This document shows, piece after piece, positions 1 through 7,657 of a stretch of DNA of 14,532 nt; within the stretch, counting starts at the first letter, position 1, and every line of letters starts with the position of its first letter. The stretch is taken from contig JALLON010000033.1 in NCBI GenBank assembly GCA_027717925.1, positions 1 to 14,532 on the forward strand, in the 5' to 3' direction. Position numbers and translations under genes: made by a program. The notes below the pieces were generated by a model that was given only the letters and a program-made list of their open reading frames with translations, made no database searches and was not told where the DNA came from. This stretch comes from Acidobacteria bacterium AH-259-G07 (GTDB lineage: Bacteria; Acidobacteriota; UBA6911; RPQK01; JADFOI01).

Positions 1-27
1 CAATCCACCACAATGGGGGAGGGCAAC

Positions 28-81
28 ATGGTCGGCAAGAGCATCTCTCACTACAAATGTCCAGACTTCAAACATACGTAG
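28..81 (+). pseudogene. Truncated start of a Ser/Thr protein kinase gene
   Basis: An ATG at 28 with a strong ribosome binding site (GGGGGAGGG at 15-23) opens a reading frame beginning MVGKSISHYK. From knowledge of the family, acidobacterial PknB-like kinases very often begin M-[IV]-G-x-[ST]-I-S-H-Y-[KR], followed by the glycine-rich ATP loop. Here the match stops after the lysine at 55-57. The frame continues with six unrelated residues and hits TAG at 79-81; no glycine loop or other kinase motif follows. I infer that a kinase gene was cut at about position 58 by a rearrangement, leaving its translation start. A short chance ORF is the alternative, but the ten-residue match combined with a good binding site is hard to dismiss. 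Confidence 0.5.
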
Positions 82-223
82 TAGTGTCAGCATACACCAG
101 TACACCGTATTCGGGCCGATAGCCGGCGGGTGCTTTGAGGGTTACGAGCTTTACTGTTGTGTTGTTGGAAGTCGTCAGAATACGATTGGCTGTCGAAACT
201 ATTTTAGGGTCAGCACGCCTTGA
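68..223 (-). pseudogene. Coding-like reverse-strand fragment, 51 codons, no start
   Basis: On the reverse strand an open stretch of 51 codons ends in TGA at 70-68. Its composition looks protein-like, with a threonine- and valine-rich run that includes TVKLVTLKAPAGYRPEYGVL and ends ADTTTYV. A stop codon (226-224) precedes it and there is no start codon with a binding site, so it would be a C-terminal remnant. It lies directly beside the broken kinase start, which fits a rearranged segment. I do not recognise the family. It could also be chance open frame. Confidence 0.22.
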
Positions 224-226
224 TTA

Positions 227-540
227 GTTGATTTGTTAGCTATGAGCGATTCGCCCATAGCTGCTCTTAAAGAGAAGTCGATAAGAAAGGTTAAGGACCC
301 CACTTAACCAACTCAACCGAATTCAGTGGACAAAATGGAGAAAAACAGGACACTTGTGGAAGGTTTCTTGTTCGGCCTCCTCAATGCTTCGAATTTTGAG
401 ATAACTAGACCTTTATTGAACCCTTCACTAGAGTTCTCTTCAAAGCCCACAGGGTTTTTACAGAGTTGCAGCTAAGAGCAGAATCTTGCATGTCTCTGCT
501 TCATAATTCATACTGAACTACTCTTTAACAGGGAGCTGGC
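227..540. other. A+T-rich non-coding stretch upstream of the methyltransferase
   Basis: No convincing gene is present. One small forward ORF (335-475, 46 codons, ATG at 335) has no good ribosome binding site and no recognisable motif. The word GGACA occurs twice near its start (328-332 and 348-352), which is reminiscent of insertion-sequence ends, but no inverted partner or transposase was found. The region presumably carries the promoter of the gene at 541; no clear -35/-10 pair stands out. Confidence 0.4.
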
Positions 541-1602
541 ATGTTTGGGATTAAAACGAGAATCCTCAACAAGATGAAATCTTCTGTTCGGTCTGGGTAT
601 CAGGACAGAGTGCTTCAAGAACTAGGAGCTTACAAAGATAAGAGAAATGTTCATGATTTGCCCGACATCTTTCACTATGTCTCAAACAAATATTGGCGTC
701 CGAAATTTGAAGCTTTAGGTATCCGGGGAATCAACGAATTTTATTCGGACAAGATCTATTCGGTATGGGATAGAGATAGAAGTCGGGTTGCTGTCTGCAG
801 TGTGGGGGCTGGTAATTGTGATATGGAAGTGGCTATTGCAGAAGATGTTAGTAAAAGAGGGTGCGATTTCGGTTTTATCTGTATTGACATAAATAAGGAT
901 ATGCTAGAGCGAGGAAAGCAGCTTGCGAACGAAAAAGAATTAGAAAAATATTTTGTATTTTCCGAGTCGGATATCAATTATTGGGAAGTTGCCCCTAGCT
1001 CGTTTGACATTATTATCGCCAACCAAACCCTGCACCATTTCGTGGAACTGGAAATTCTCTTTGATAAGATTTCAGTAGGACTCAAAGAGAACGGCTACTT
1101 CTTAACCATGGATATGATTGGCCGAAACGGACATATGCGATGGCCTGAAGCTTTAAAAATAGTTGAAGAAATTTGGTCTTTCCTTCCGGATAAGTATAAG
1201 TACAATCATCAACTTCAACGGTTCGAGGAAATGTACGAAAATTGGGACTGCTCAAGTGAAGGTTTTGAAGGTATAAGGGCACAGGATATCTTGCCGCTCT
1301 TGATTGAAAAGTTTGATTTCGAACTCTTTCTGGCCTTCGGAAATGTTGTGGACGTTTTTATCGACCGCGGTTTTGGTCACAATTATCAGAAAGATTCAGA
1401 GCAGGATAGAACCATCATCGACCTTATTGCAACGCTAGATGAACATCTGATTGAGAACGGAGTCATTAAACCATGTCACATGGTTGCCTCCTTGCAGAAA
1501 AAAGGAACCCTACAAAAAACGAGTACACAAATAAAGTGTTTCAAGCATTTAACGCCGAAACATTGCCTGAGGGAACATAAGGTAGAAAAAGCGACGAAAT
1601 AG
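541..1602 (+). CDS. Class I SAM-dependent methyltransferase
   Basis: A 353-residue cytosolic protein with a Rossmann-type methyltransferase core. Motif I is the glycine loop CSVGAGNCD (residues 86-94). An acidic residue likely to bind the SAM ribose is D116 in ICIDIN. Motif IV is FDIIIANQTLHHF (155-167), followed by a strand and the phrase MIGRNGHMRWPEAL (192-205). A conserved-looking block follows with NWDCS (about 234-238) and GFEGIRAQDILPLL (241-254). Related proteins are often found near glycosyltransferase or natural-product genes, but the substrate cannot be read from sequence. Start: GGGAG at 531-535, five bases before the ATG. The last 35 or so residues are lysine-rich and outside the core. 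The gene is visibly more A+T-rich than the rest of the window and sits alone between decayed segments, suggesting horizontal acquisition. Confidence 0.85.
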   Translation: MFGIKTRILNKMKSSVRSGYQDRVLQELGAYKDKRNVHDLPDIFHYVSNKYWRPKFEALGIRGINEFYSDKIYSVWDRDRSRVAVCSVGAGNCDMEVAIAEDVSKRGCDFGFICIDINKDMLERGKQLANEKELEKYFVFSESDINYWEVAPSSFDIIIANQTLHHFVELEILFDKISVGLKENGYFLTMDMIGRNGHMRWPEALKIVEEIWSFLPDKYKYNHQLQRFEEMYENWDCSSEGFEGIRAQDILPLLIEKFDFELFLAFGNVVDVFIDRGFGHNYQKDSEQDRTIIDLIATLDEHLIENGVIKPCHMVASLQKKGTLQKTSTQIKCFKHLTPKHCLREHKVEKATK

Positions 1603-1631
1603 GACGTGTTTCTCCCTGGTCATTAATTCTT

Positions 1632-1651
1632 GCAGCACACGCTGTTTTTTT
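1632..1651 (+). terminator. Possible weak intrinsic terminator after the methyltransferase
   Basis: CAGC (1633-1636) and GCTG (1641-1644) can form a 4-bp stem, or 5 bp with an outer G-T pair, around an ACAC loop. A run of seven T follows at 1645-1651. It lies 30 bases after the methyltransferase stop. The U tract is good but the stem is short. Confidence 0.4.
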
Positions 1652-2040
1652 AGAAACTTTTCTTACTCGACGCCTTCGATGGCTTTCTTGGACACTTTCA
1701 AACGAACAGTTAACATGGCAATGGCGAGCGTCCTGGCGTCCTGTCCAGTACGGATGGACCTCGGACAGACAGCGTCCGGCAACTGAAAGTCAATCTTCAC
1801 ATCCGAAGCACTGATAACGCGCCTTGGAATGGTGGCCGGCCGTTTCTTCAGAGAACATAAGAGCGGAAAGTCCAGACCTTCATCGCACGATCACAGAATC
1901 GGGTCACAGCTTGGAGCTCCTGACTCTGAGAAGGAAGCCTCTTATGAAAACTAGTCTTTCGGGCATCCAAAACGCCTTACAGTGACGGTGGTCACCCAGG
2001 CGGTGGTCCTGGCCGAACCGCTCTCGGTGAATGCTTTGAT

Positions 2041-2063
2041 GGGGCGAGCCGCCGGCTCGCCCC
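2041..2063. repeat. Perfect 10-bp inverted repeat (hairpin), possible repeat-family member
   Basis: GGGGCGAGCC (2041-2050) and GGCTCGCCCC (2054-2063) form a perfect 10-bp stem with a 3-base loop, followed by TAC. No T tract follows on either strand, so it is not a standard intrinsic terminator. From general experience, palindromes of this G+C-rich form are often dispersed in bacterial genomes as REP- or MITE-like units. Copy number cannot be judged from one window. Confidence 0.55.
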
Positions 2064-2327
2064 TACGGTACGCTGAGGGGGCCGACCGAGCGCAACGCAG
2101 TCAGGTCGGATGATTCCGCCGATGCAGTTGAGTCGGTGTGAGAAATGCGGGCTAAAGAAAGTCTCCATCAGCGGTGGAGCACCCGTGCCCCTGCCCGAGG
2201 CACGGAATCCAACGGGTCAGAGCTGGGGACCCCATGACCGGACTGTCTTCGGACAAGGTCAAAGGGGGCATCTGGGAGGTCTAAGGCGCGGCCCGCTCTG
2301 GGCGAGGTACAACAGCCCTTCGACTTA

Positions 2328-4928
2328 TTAAGACAGCATTCCTCCGAGATAAATTGAATTGAAGAGCAGCTTGAAAGTTCCGTGAGGTTGCCCTCGAAAG
2401 TGCGTACGAAAGCCCAGCATGATTACTTGGCCACGCCCCAGCTTCACTCGCACTACGGCGGACTTGTTCCGGATCTTTTTCTCTCCCAGGATGCCTCCGC
2501 TCAGAAGAATCTCCTCGTCACCATAGCGGGCCACACGGTGTGAAATTGTCTCCTGTGGATACCTTTCTCGAAAATCATTTGCCTGGGCACTGCGGTCGCT
2601 TCCGTATCCCAAATCAAACGCCAGACTCTTAACAAAGAAAGCTGCAGCCTTTTCGCTCATCCCATATCCCACGGGATCTCTTACATCCACAATGAGCCGC
2701 AATAAAGATCCGGGGCAGTAAAAGTCTGTTGACTTCACACCCTCCAGAACATTCTGCACAGGAAGATCAAAGTAGTTCACCGGCAATTGACAAGCCGCAT
2801 CGAGTGTAACTAAGACTCCCCCTTCTTCCACAAAACCTTTCAACTCAGTGAAGCCCTCAATGCCCATTCCTCCCGCATACTCCGGTGGGACTGAACCGGG
2901 GCGATGCCCCGTCATCATCCTCTCAGGACTCTGACTGGGAAGAACAATGACCTCAAAACGGTCTCTCAATCGCCCCAAACGAATGCCGCGGTTGGAAATG
3001 CTTTCGTAATCGAACTGATACTGGTCGAGCAACCATCGGGTCCAACCTTCATCCACGTTGGACACGGCTGATTGGTAAACACCGATCCGTGGTCGCTTGA
3101 GAACCGTTAACGCATCCTCAATTTCACTCTTCAGAGAATAGACTGGCGTCCGGTGACGTTCGGAGAGTTCCTGTACCAGGCTAACTGCCCCCTGATCGAC
3201 GATGAAACATCCGGGAGGGAAAACCTTCTCCTTGTGATGGATCTCTTTTGAGCTCACCCTGAGAGTCAATCCCTGGGAAAGAAGTTCATTCACCAATCGG
3301 TAAGAGCTGTTCCAGCGACGATCAATCAGAAAGGCCCGTCCCGGGCCTACAGCGGGAGCTTGGGGCAGCCGTGCTTCTGTAATGGGCTGGGCCGCCAGCT
3401 CAAAAGGCTCCGCTATTCGTATGGTTCTTACGCCCATCTGTGTGGGAAGAGTCCAGCCGGTGACGTCATACGGCCGGATGGGAGGACCTCCTGGATGGAG
3501 TCGGCGTGTCACATACTTCTGAGGCTCCATTAGATCTATAAGATGTGGCCGAAAAGCCTGGGCTGTATACACGATGTAGGTCCCCTTTGGGTAGTGCTTC
3601 CCTTCTGCTTGAAAGTGCGATTCCGCTTGGTAAATCTCCAACCCTCCTCGACTCAAGGTCCGGATCAGGGCAGCCGCAGCCGAGGGATCGTGTTGATCGG
3701 GTGGAACCAGATATGCACCGGGAGCTTCGGTCTGCCCTTTTTCAATAGACTGCCTCCCCATCAAGTACATGCTGTAAAGCCACTGGTTACGGTGACGTGC
3801 AGCGACATCCAATACGGCCATCGAAGCTGTCATCATGTAATCAACTGCATCCCGCAAACGCCACCATCCACCCTGCCATGGATTTGGATAGTCAGCGCTG
3901 GGCTCCAGCGTTGGCAGTGTATTTCGAAAACTTTTTGGCAGGCCATCCTTTTCATATTCGTGGGGTGTCGCATATCCGTATAAGGCGGTTTCCGTCAGGA
4001 TTCCCACCATATTGTGGAAATAAGGAGTGGTTCGCATTCCGCCGTTCCACCAGGTGGTGTAGCTAATCCGGCTAATCACTCCCGGCTTTTCCTCTGCTTC
4101 GAAGCGGGCACTCATGGCGCTCCCTACCAGATCGATACCGCGTAAGACAAGAGCCGGAATGTTAGGGTTCATGGGTGGAGCAAAGGGGGGTACAAATATG
4201 CGTGCCGGGAACGGTGCACTTTGATGGTGATTGTAAACGATTTGCGGATACCATTCCTCATACAGGATTCGGCTCACGTTTTGTGTTTCCGGCTGTGTGA
4301 TCATGTACCAGTCACGGTTGTTATCGTGACCGACGTATTTATGGTAGAGCCGCGGTAAGGGACTGGTTTCGAACTCTGTTCCCAGGTTTCTCTCATACCA
4401 CTGAACCACGATATTTAAACCGTCCGGGTTCATCACTGGAACCTGAAGCAGAACCACATTATCGCGGACAAACTGCATTTCCGAGCTCTCCTCGGTAACC
4501 ACCCGGTATGATAACTCCGGTGAATGCTGTGCATGAGCCACTTCGGTGGCATGTAATCCTCCATCAATCCAGACAATTGTTCTCCCTTTGTCTGCCAACT
4601 GGCGTGCTTTCTCCGGGCTGATGCGCGCTCGGGCCAATTTCTCAGATATCTCTCGATACTCTTGCAGTTTGGCCATGTTGGCTTCGGAGCTAATGATCGC
4701 CAGCATCATTTGCCGGCCTTCGGCGGTTGGCCCGATGTCGAAAACCCGAATTCGATCTGAAGAGGCATCCAAGCGGTGATAGTACTCCCGCATCTGCTGG
4801 TAGTCGGCAAGCTTGTAATCGTCCCCGGGAGGAAAACCAAAAACGTCTTCCGGGCGTGGGATTTGACCAGCAAACCCAGTCGTCGACAGAATGAAAAAAA
4901 GAGTCAGATGCCTGATCGTCTGTTTCAT
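2328..4928 (-). CDS. Secreted M14-family zinc carboxypeptidase-like protein
   Basis: An 866-residue exported metallopeptidase. I choose ATG at 4928 because it begins a clear signal peptide (MKQTIRHLTLFFILSTTGFA, cleavage near residue 20) and has GAGG at 4941-4938, nine bases upstream; starting at 4997 would add 23 residues ahead of the signal. M14 zinc ligands are visible: H126 and E129 in GGLHATEV, and H235 in YNHHQ. The substrate-binding Asn-Arg pair is N204-R205 in HDNNRDWY. The catalytic base is probably E313 in GILTETA. MNPDG (166-170) is also typical. The peptidase domain covers roughly residues 35-400. The C-terminal half has no zinc motif and resembles the class I glutamine-amidotransferase-like fold seen in long M14 proteins, with strands such as RIGVYQSAV, EVIVLPSQS and GGVLVTLDAA. 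Likely periplasmic or outer-surface peptide processing. It stands alone, divergent from Ku. Confidence 0.85.
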   Translation of the reverse strand: MKQTIRHLTLFFILSTTGFAGQIPRPEDVFGFPPGDDYKLADYQQMREYYHRLDASSDRIRVFDIGPTAEGRQMMLAIISSEANMAKLQEYREISEKLARARISPEKARQLADKGRTIVWIDGGLHATEVAHAQHSPELSYRVVTEESSEMQFVRDNVVLLQVPVMNPDGLNIVVQWYERNLGTEFETSPLPRLYHKYVGHDNNRDWYMITQPETQNVSRILYEEWYPQIVYNHHQSAPFPARIFVPPFAPPMNPNIPALVLRGIDLVGSAMSARFEAEEKPGVISRISYTTWWNGGMRTTPYFHNMVGILTETALYGYATPHEYEKDGLPKSFRNTLPTLEPSADYPNPWQGGWWRLRDAVDYMMTASMAVLDVAARHRNQWLYSMYLMGRQSIEKGQTEAPGAYLVPPDQHDPSAAAALIRTLSRGGLEIYQAESHFQAEGKHYPKGTYIVYTAQAFRPHLIDLMEPQKYVTRRLHPGGPPIRPYDVTGWTLPTQMGVRTIRIAEPFELAAQPITEARLPQAPAVGPGRAFLIDRRWNSSYRLVNELLSQGLTLRVSSKEIHHKEKVFPPGCFIVDQGAVSLVQELSERHRTPVYSLKSEIEDALTVLKRPRIGVYQSAVSNVDEGWTRWLLDQYQFDYESISNRGIRLGRLRDRFEVIVLPSQSPERMMTGHRPGSVPPEYAGGMGIEGFTELKGFVEEGGVLVTLDAACQLPVNYFDLPVQNVLEGVKSTDFYCPGSLLRLIVDVRDPVGYGMSEKAAAFFVKSLAFDLGYGSDRSAQANDFRERYPQETISHRVARYGDEEILLSGGILGEKKIRNKSAVVRVKLGRGQVIMLGFRTHFRGQPHGTFKLLFNSIYLGGMLS

Positions 4929-5104
4929 GACCTTATACCTCACACTCCAGAGCGCCGCACCGACCTCGCGGCAGCCTGAGCGGCTGGAAGCCGGCACTAT
5001 TTCTTATCAACACATCAGTCATGGGAACCACGGTGCTTTTCTGGGTAAACTGTTGAGTTAAACCATGATAGAGAGAAATTTAATCCAAATACCTGCCCAG
5101 GCCG

Positions 5105-5113
5105 TGCTATAAT
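5105..5113 (+). promoter_or_regulatory. Extended -10 promoter for the Ku operon
   Basis: TG at 5105-5106, one base, then TATAAT at 5108-5113: a perfect extended -10 element for a housekeeping sigma factor. No good -35 lies 16-18 bases upstream, which is common for extended -10 promoters. The predicted start near 5120 would give a leader of about 22 bases containing AGGAGG at 5128-5133, eight bases before the Ku ATG. Confidence 0.65.
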
Positions 5114-5141
5114 AACACAGCTCTTGTAGGAGGAAACTAAC

Positions 5142-5984
5142 ATGCCTTCTCTGTGGTCCGGATCGATCAGTTTTGGGCTGGTTTCGATTCCTGTCAGGCT
5201 GGAAACCTCGCAAAGAAGCAAACAACTGAGTTTCAACCTGCTTCATGAGGAATGCCGGCAAAGGGTGAATCGGAAGTTCTATTGCTCCACCTGTGACCAA
5301 TACGTCGATGGGCGAGAACTGCTCCGCGGCTACGAGTACGAGAAGGATCACTATGTGGTTTTAGAGCCGGGAGACTTCGAGAGGGCTGAGAGTGGGGCCT
5401 CCCGGAGCATTGAGGTGATTGGCTTCGTGGATCGTTCGGAAATCAAACCCGCCCATCTCAATAAGACTTACTATTTGGTTCCAGAAGAAGGAGCTGAAAA
5501 GGGCTACTTTCTTTTGCTCAAAGGCATGCAAGAGACCAATACGGTGGCCATGACTCGCTTTGTGATGCGCGGAAAGGAATATATCGGTGCCGTCGGATGT
5601 GGCGAACAGGGGTTATTGCTGCACATACTTTTCCATCAAGGTGAGTTCAAACGGATGAAAGATGTCGTTGTCTTCCCTGAGATAGAATTAAAAGAAAAGG
5701 AACTGGCCCTGGCCAAGCAAATCATTGAAAACCTGACCGAGGAGTTCTCTGAAGAAATGCTTGCTGACCGCTATCGGGAGCGACTTCTGGAAGTCATTCG
5801 CCAGAAAGTGGAAGGCGAAGAGGTGACCGTGGCGGAAAAGAAAAAACCGGCCAGGGTGGTCGATCTCATGCAAGCCCTGAAACGCAGCCTGGAGGCGACG
5901 GCTCAAAAGAAACCTGCTGCCCGCGCGGGTTCGCAAGTAAGGATTCAAAAGGCTAAAAAAGAAAAAAAGAGGAAACGAGCATAA
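5142..5984 (+). CDS. ku: Ku protein, bacterial non-homologous end joining
   Basis: A 280-residue bacterial Ku homologue. Ku forms a homodimeric ring on broken DNA ends and recruits the ligase LigD. The N-terminus WSGSISFGLVSIPVRL (5-20) is the family signature. GYEYEKDHYVVLEP (63-76), the KTYYLVPEEGAEKGYFLL region and AMTRFVMRGKEYI also match the Ku core. A CxxC pair occurs at 48-51. The segment VVDLMQALKRSLE (239-251) matches the conserved C-terminal element linked to LigD interaction. A very basic tail of about 29 residues ends KKEKKRKRA, which in the family affects DNA threading and end retention. Length is normal. Start: AGGAGG eight bases upstream. No ligase gene is in view. Four bases separate it from the MerR-TPR gene, so the two are probably one transcript. 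Confidence 0.95.
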   Translation: MPSLWSGSISFGLVSIPVRLETSQRSKQLSFNLLHEECRQRVNRKFYCSTCDQYVDGRELLRGYEYEKDHYVVLEPGDFERAESGASRSIEVIGFVDRSEIKPAHLNKTYYLVPEEGAEKGYFLLLKGMQETNTVAMTRFVMRGKEYIGAVGCGEQGLLLHILFHQGEFKRMKDVVVFPEIELKEKELALAKQIIENLTEEFSEEMLADRYRERLLEVIRQKVEGEEVTVAEKKKPARVVDLMQALKRSLEATAQKKPAARAGSQVRIQKAKKEKKRKRA

Positions 5985-5988
5985 GAAA

Positions 5989-6876
5989 ATGCTCAATTAC
6001 TTCAGTCCGCAGGATGCGTCCAGCATCTTAGGAATCAAGCCGGGTCGTCTAAGGTACTGGAACCGAATCGGGCTGGTTAGACCTAGCATCCGCCAAAAAG
6101 GGAAAACTCATTACGACTTCCGGGATCTGATTTGTCTGAAGACTGCACAAGGCTTAACTGCCAAGGGCCTTGCCGCCACAAGAATTAAGAAAAGCATTGA
6201 ATCTCTAAAGAAAAAATTTCCCGGAGTTGATCATTATTTAGCCAACAAGCGTATTTACGTCTTCGGCAACCGCGCCGTCATCAGTCACAAGAACCATTTC
6301 ATAGACACTCAGTCCGGCCAGTTGCTTTTCAACTTCAATGTAGACGATCTCGCTCAGGAAATCGAGAGTCGGGCAAAAGACTTTCACTGCAAGAAGACGG
6401 CAGAAGATTGGTTCAGAGAGGGACTGAAGTACGACTCTAGTGACAAGACCCACCAATTGGCTCTTCATGCTTACCGCCAGGCATTGAAGCTCGATTCTGA
6501 CTTTGTGGACGCTTACGTAAACATTGGAAATATCTATTATGATCAGAATAAATTCGCTGATGCCCGGCGTTCTTACCGCCTGGCCATCGCCCGGGATCCC
6601 TATCACGCCAAGGCCTACTTCAATTTGGGTAACGTCGTGGATGAGCTCAACTGCAGCGAAGAAGCGATTCAGTATTATCAAAAATCCCTAGAAGTGGATC
6701 CGAGTTTTGCCGATGTCCACTATAACCTGGCCGCGGCCTACGAGAAGCTACGTTTGTGGGATAAGGCCGTCAAACATTGGAAGGGCTATCTAAACTTCGA
6801 TTCTGACAGCAAGCATGCAGCATTCGCCCGTAAACGAATCAGATTGCTTCGGTCAGGCCTCGTCTTCAAGGTTTAA
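5989..6876 (+). CDS. MerR-type HTH protein with C-terminal TPR repeats
   Basis: A 295-residue cytosolic protein. Residues 5-55 form a MerR-like winged helix: FSPQDASSILGIKPGRLRYWNRIGLVRPS, then YDFRDLICLKTAQGL. Residues 89-116 are a short linker block ending SGQLLFNFN. Residues 139-275 contain about three canonical TPRs plus one irregular one; the clearest begin at A175, A209 and V243 (DAYVNIGNIYYDQNKF, KAYFNLGNVVDELN, DVHYNLAAAYEKLRLW). TPRs bind protein partners. There is no ligand-binding domain of the usual MerR regulators, so the signal may be a protein. The ATG is four bases after the Ku stop with only a distant GAGG (5969-5972), suggesting translational coupling to Ku. I infer a role in regulating or assisting end joining; it could also be an unrelated co-transcribed regulator. 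Confidence 0.85.
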   Translation: MLNYFSPQDASSILGIKPGRLRYWNRIGLVRPSIRQKGKTHYDFRDLICLKTAQGLTAKGLAATRIKKSIESLKKKFPGVDHYLANKRIYVFGNRAVISHKNHFIDTQSGQLLFNFNVDDLAQEIESRAKDFHCKKTAEDWFREGLKYDSSDKTHQLALHAYRQALKLDSDFVDAYVNIGNIYYDQNKFADARRSYRLAIARDPYHAKAYFNLGNVVDELNCSEEAIQYYQKSLEVDPSFADVHYNLAAAYEKLRLWDKAVKHWKGYLNFDSDSKHAAFARKRIRLLRSGLVFKV

Positions 6877-6968
6877 CTTCCCAACTCGAGAAGGTATGAT
6901 ATTTATAGCTAAGTGCCTCGTTTCGTAAGTAGGCTGACGCTTGCTGATGGGGCTTGCAAGGCGAGGTC

Positions 6969-6974
6969 AAGGAG
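6969..6974 (+). promoter_or_regulatory. Ribosome binding site deciding the DtxR-family start
   Basis: AAGGAG eleven bases before ATG 6986. An in-frame TTG at 6941 would add 15 residues that match nothing in the family and has no comparable site, so 6986 is preferred. Confidence 0.5.
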
Positions 6975-6985
6975 CGGATCAGCCC

Positions 6986-7639
6986 ATGATTAGCCGAGCA
7001 ATGGAAGATTATCTAAAGGCGATCTACCGACTTGCCTCTGGTGGCAAGAAGGTCTCCACCTCTCGCTTGGCACAGGAGATCCACTGCTCAGCCGCCAGCG
7101 TGACCAACATGCTCCAGAAACTCTCAGCCATGAAACTGGTGGAGTACGAGCCTTATCAGGGCGTCACCTTGACTGGCGCGGGAAGAAAGATCGCTTTAGA
7201 AGTCACCCGTCATCATCGCTTGATCGAACTCTATCTTATGGAAATCTTAGGCTACAGTTGGGATAAAGTCCACGCCGAAGCGGAAGAACTGGAACACGTT
7301 ATTTCCGAAGAGTTTGAGGAAAAGATCGATGAGGCGCTTGGCCATCCCACTACAGATCCGCATGGAGATCCCATTCCGAGCAAAGATGGACAAATTGATG
7401 CGCAGCGGCTCCGTTCTCTCTGGGATATGTCCGGAGGTGAAAGTGTCAAAGTAGGGCGTGTCAGCGATCGCAACCCGGAAGTGCTGCGCTACCTGGCTTC
7501 GATCGGGATTTTCCCTGAGGTGGAGATCGGCGTCGTTGAGAAAGCTCCTTTCAATGGTCCCATTCACATCCAGATCGATGACGCCAAACACAGCTTGAGT
7601 GAAGAGCTTGCCCGCCAAATCTTCGTTATTCCAACATGA
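6986..7639 (+). CDS. DtxR/MntR-family metal-dependent transcriptional regulator
   Basis: A 217-residue repressor of the DtxR/MntR family, which binds DNA when loaded with Fe2+ or Mn2+ and controls metal uptake. Residues 1-65 hold the winged helix (MEDYLKAIYRLA, then VSTSRLAQEIHCSAASVTNMLQKL). Residues 75-130 are the metal-binding and dimerisation domain, with RHHRLIELYL, VHAEAEELEHVI and the signature LGHPTTDPHGDPIP. Residues 150-217 form a FeoA-like SH3 domain. Visible metal ligands are D8, H77, E100, E103 and H104. Asp at position 8 and Glu where DtxR has Cys102 are the MntR-type choices, although residue 11, Glu in Bacillus MntR, is Lys here. A long FeoA-like tail is DtxR/IdeR-type, so it looks mixed. 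The alcohol dehydrogenase follows 18 bases downstream. I see no clear operator. Metal preference is inference. Confidence 0.88.
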   Translation: MISRAMEDYLKAIYRLASGGKKVSTSRLAQEIHCSAASVTNMLQKLSAMKLVEYEPYQGVTLTGAGRKIALEVTRHHRLIELYLMEILGYSWDKVHAEAEELEHVISEEFEEKIDEALGHPTTDPHGDPIPSKDGQIDAQRLRSLWDMSGGESVKVGRVSDRNPEVLRYLASIGIFPEVEIGVVEKAPFNGPIHIQIDDAKHSLSEELARQIFVIPT

Positions 7640-7657
7640 GCATGTCTTGAACACACC

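Larger units (their letters stand above)
1603..2327. other. Long gene-poor region with decayed sequence
   Basis: About 700 bases without a convincing gene. A reverse-strand open stretch (1890-1663, 75 codons between stops) has a coding-like composition with several basic and valine residues, but no start with a binding site and no family I recognise. A forward open frame at 2110-2331 opens with CEKCG-like residues, then becomes G/P/R-rich low-complexity sequence and overlaps the end of the convergent peptidase gene, so I do not call it. The region also contains the perfect hairpin at 2041-2063. Base composition changes from A+T-rich to G+C-rich along the stretch. I infer a graveyard of deleted or mobile sequence. 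Confidence 0.4.

Noticed and set aside
335..475. Small forward ORF of 46 codons
   Set aside because: Weak start context, no motif, and it lies in A+T-rich non-coding sequence with other chance ORFs.
2045..2075. Resemblance to group II intron domain V (GAGCCG ... TACGGT)
   Set aside because: The inner part of the hairpin does not form the conserved stem and bulge, and no maturase or other intron domains are present.
2110..2331. Forward ORF of 73 codons
   Set aside because: Low-complexity G/P/R-rich sequence that runs into the end of the convergent peptidase gene; no family features.
4929..4997. Longer N-terminus for the M14 peptidase
   Set aside because: The extra 23 residues precede a complete signal peptide that has its own ATG and binding site.
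6872..6900. TTTAAC and TATGAT with 17-base spacing as promoter of the DtxR-family gene
   Set aside because: The -35 matches the consensus at only three of six positions and there is no extended -10, so it is plausible but not well supported.
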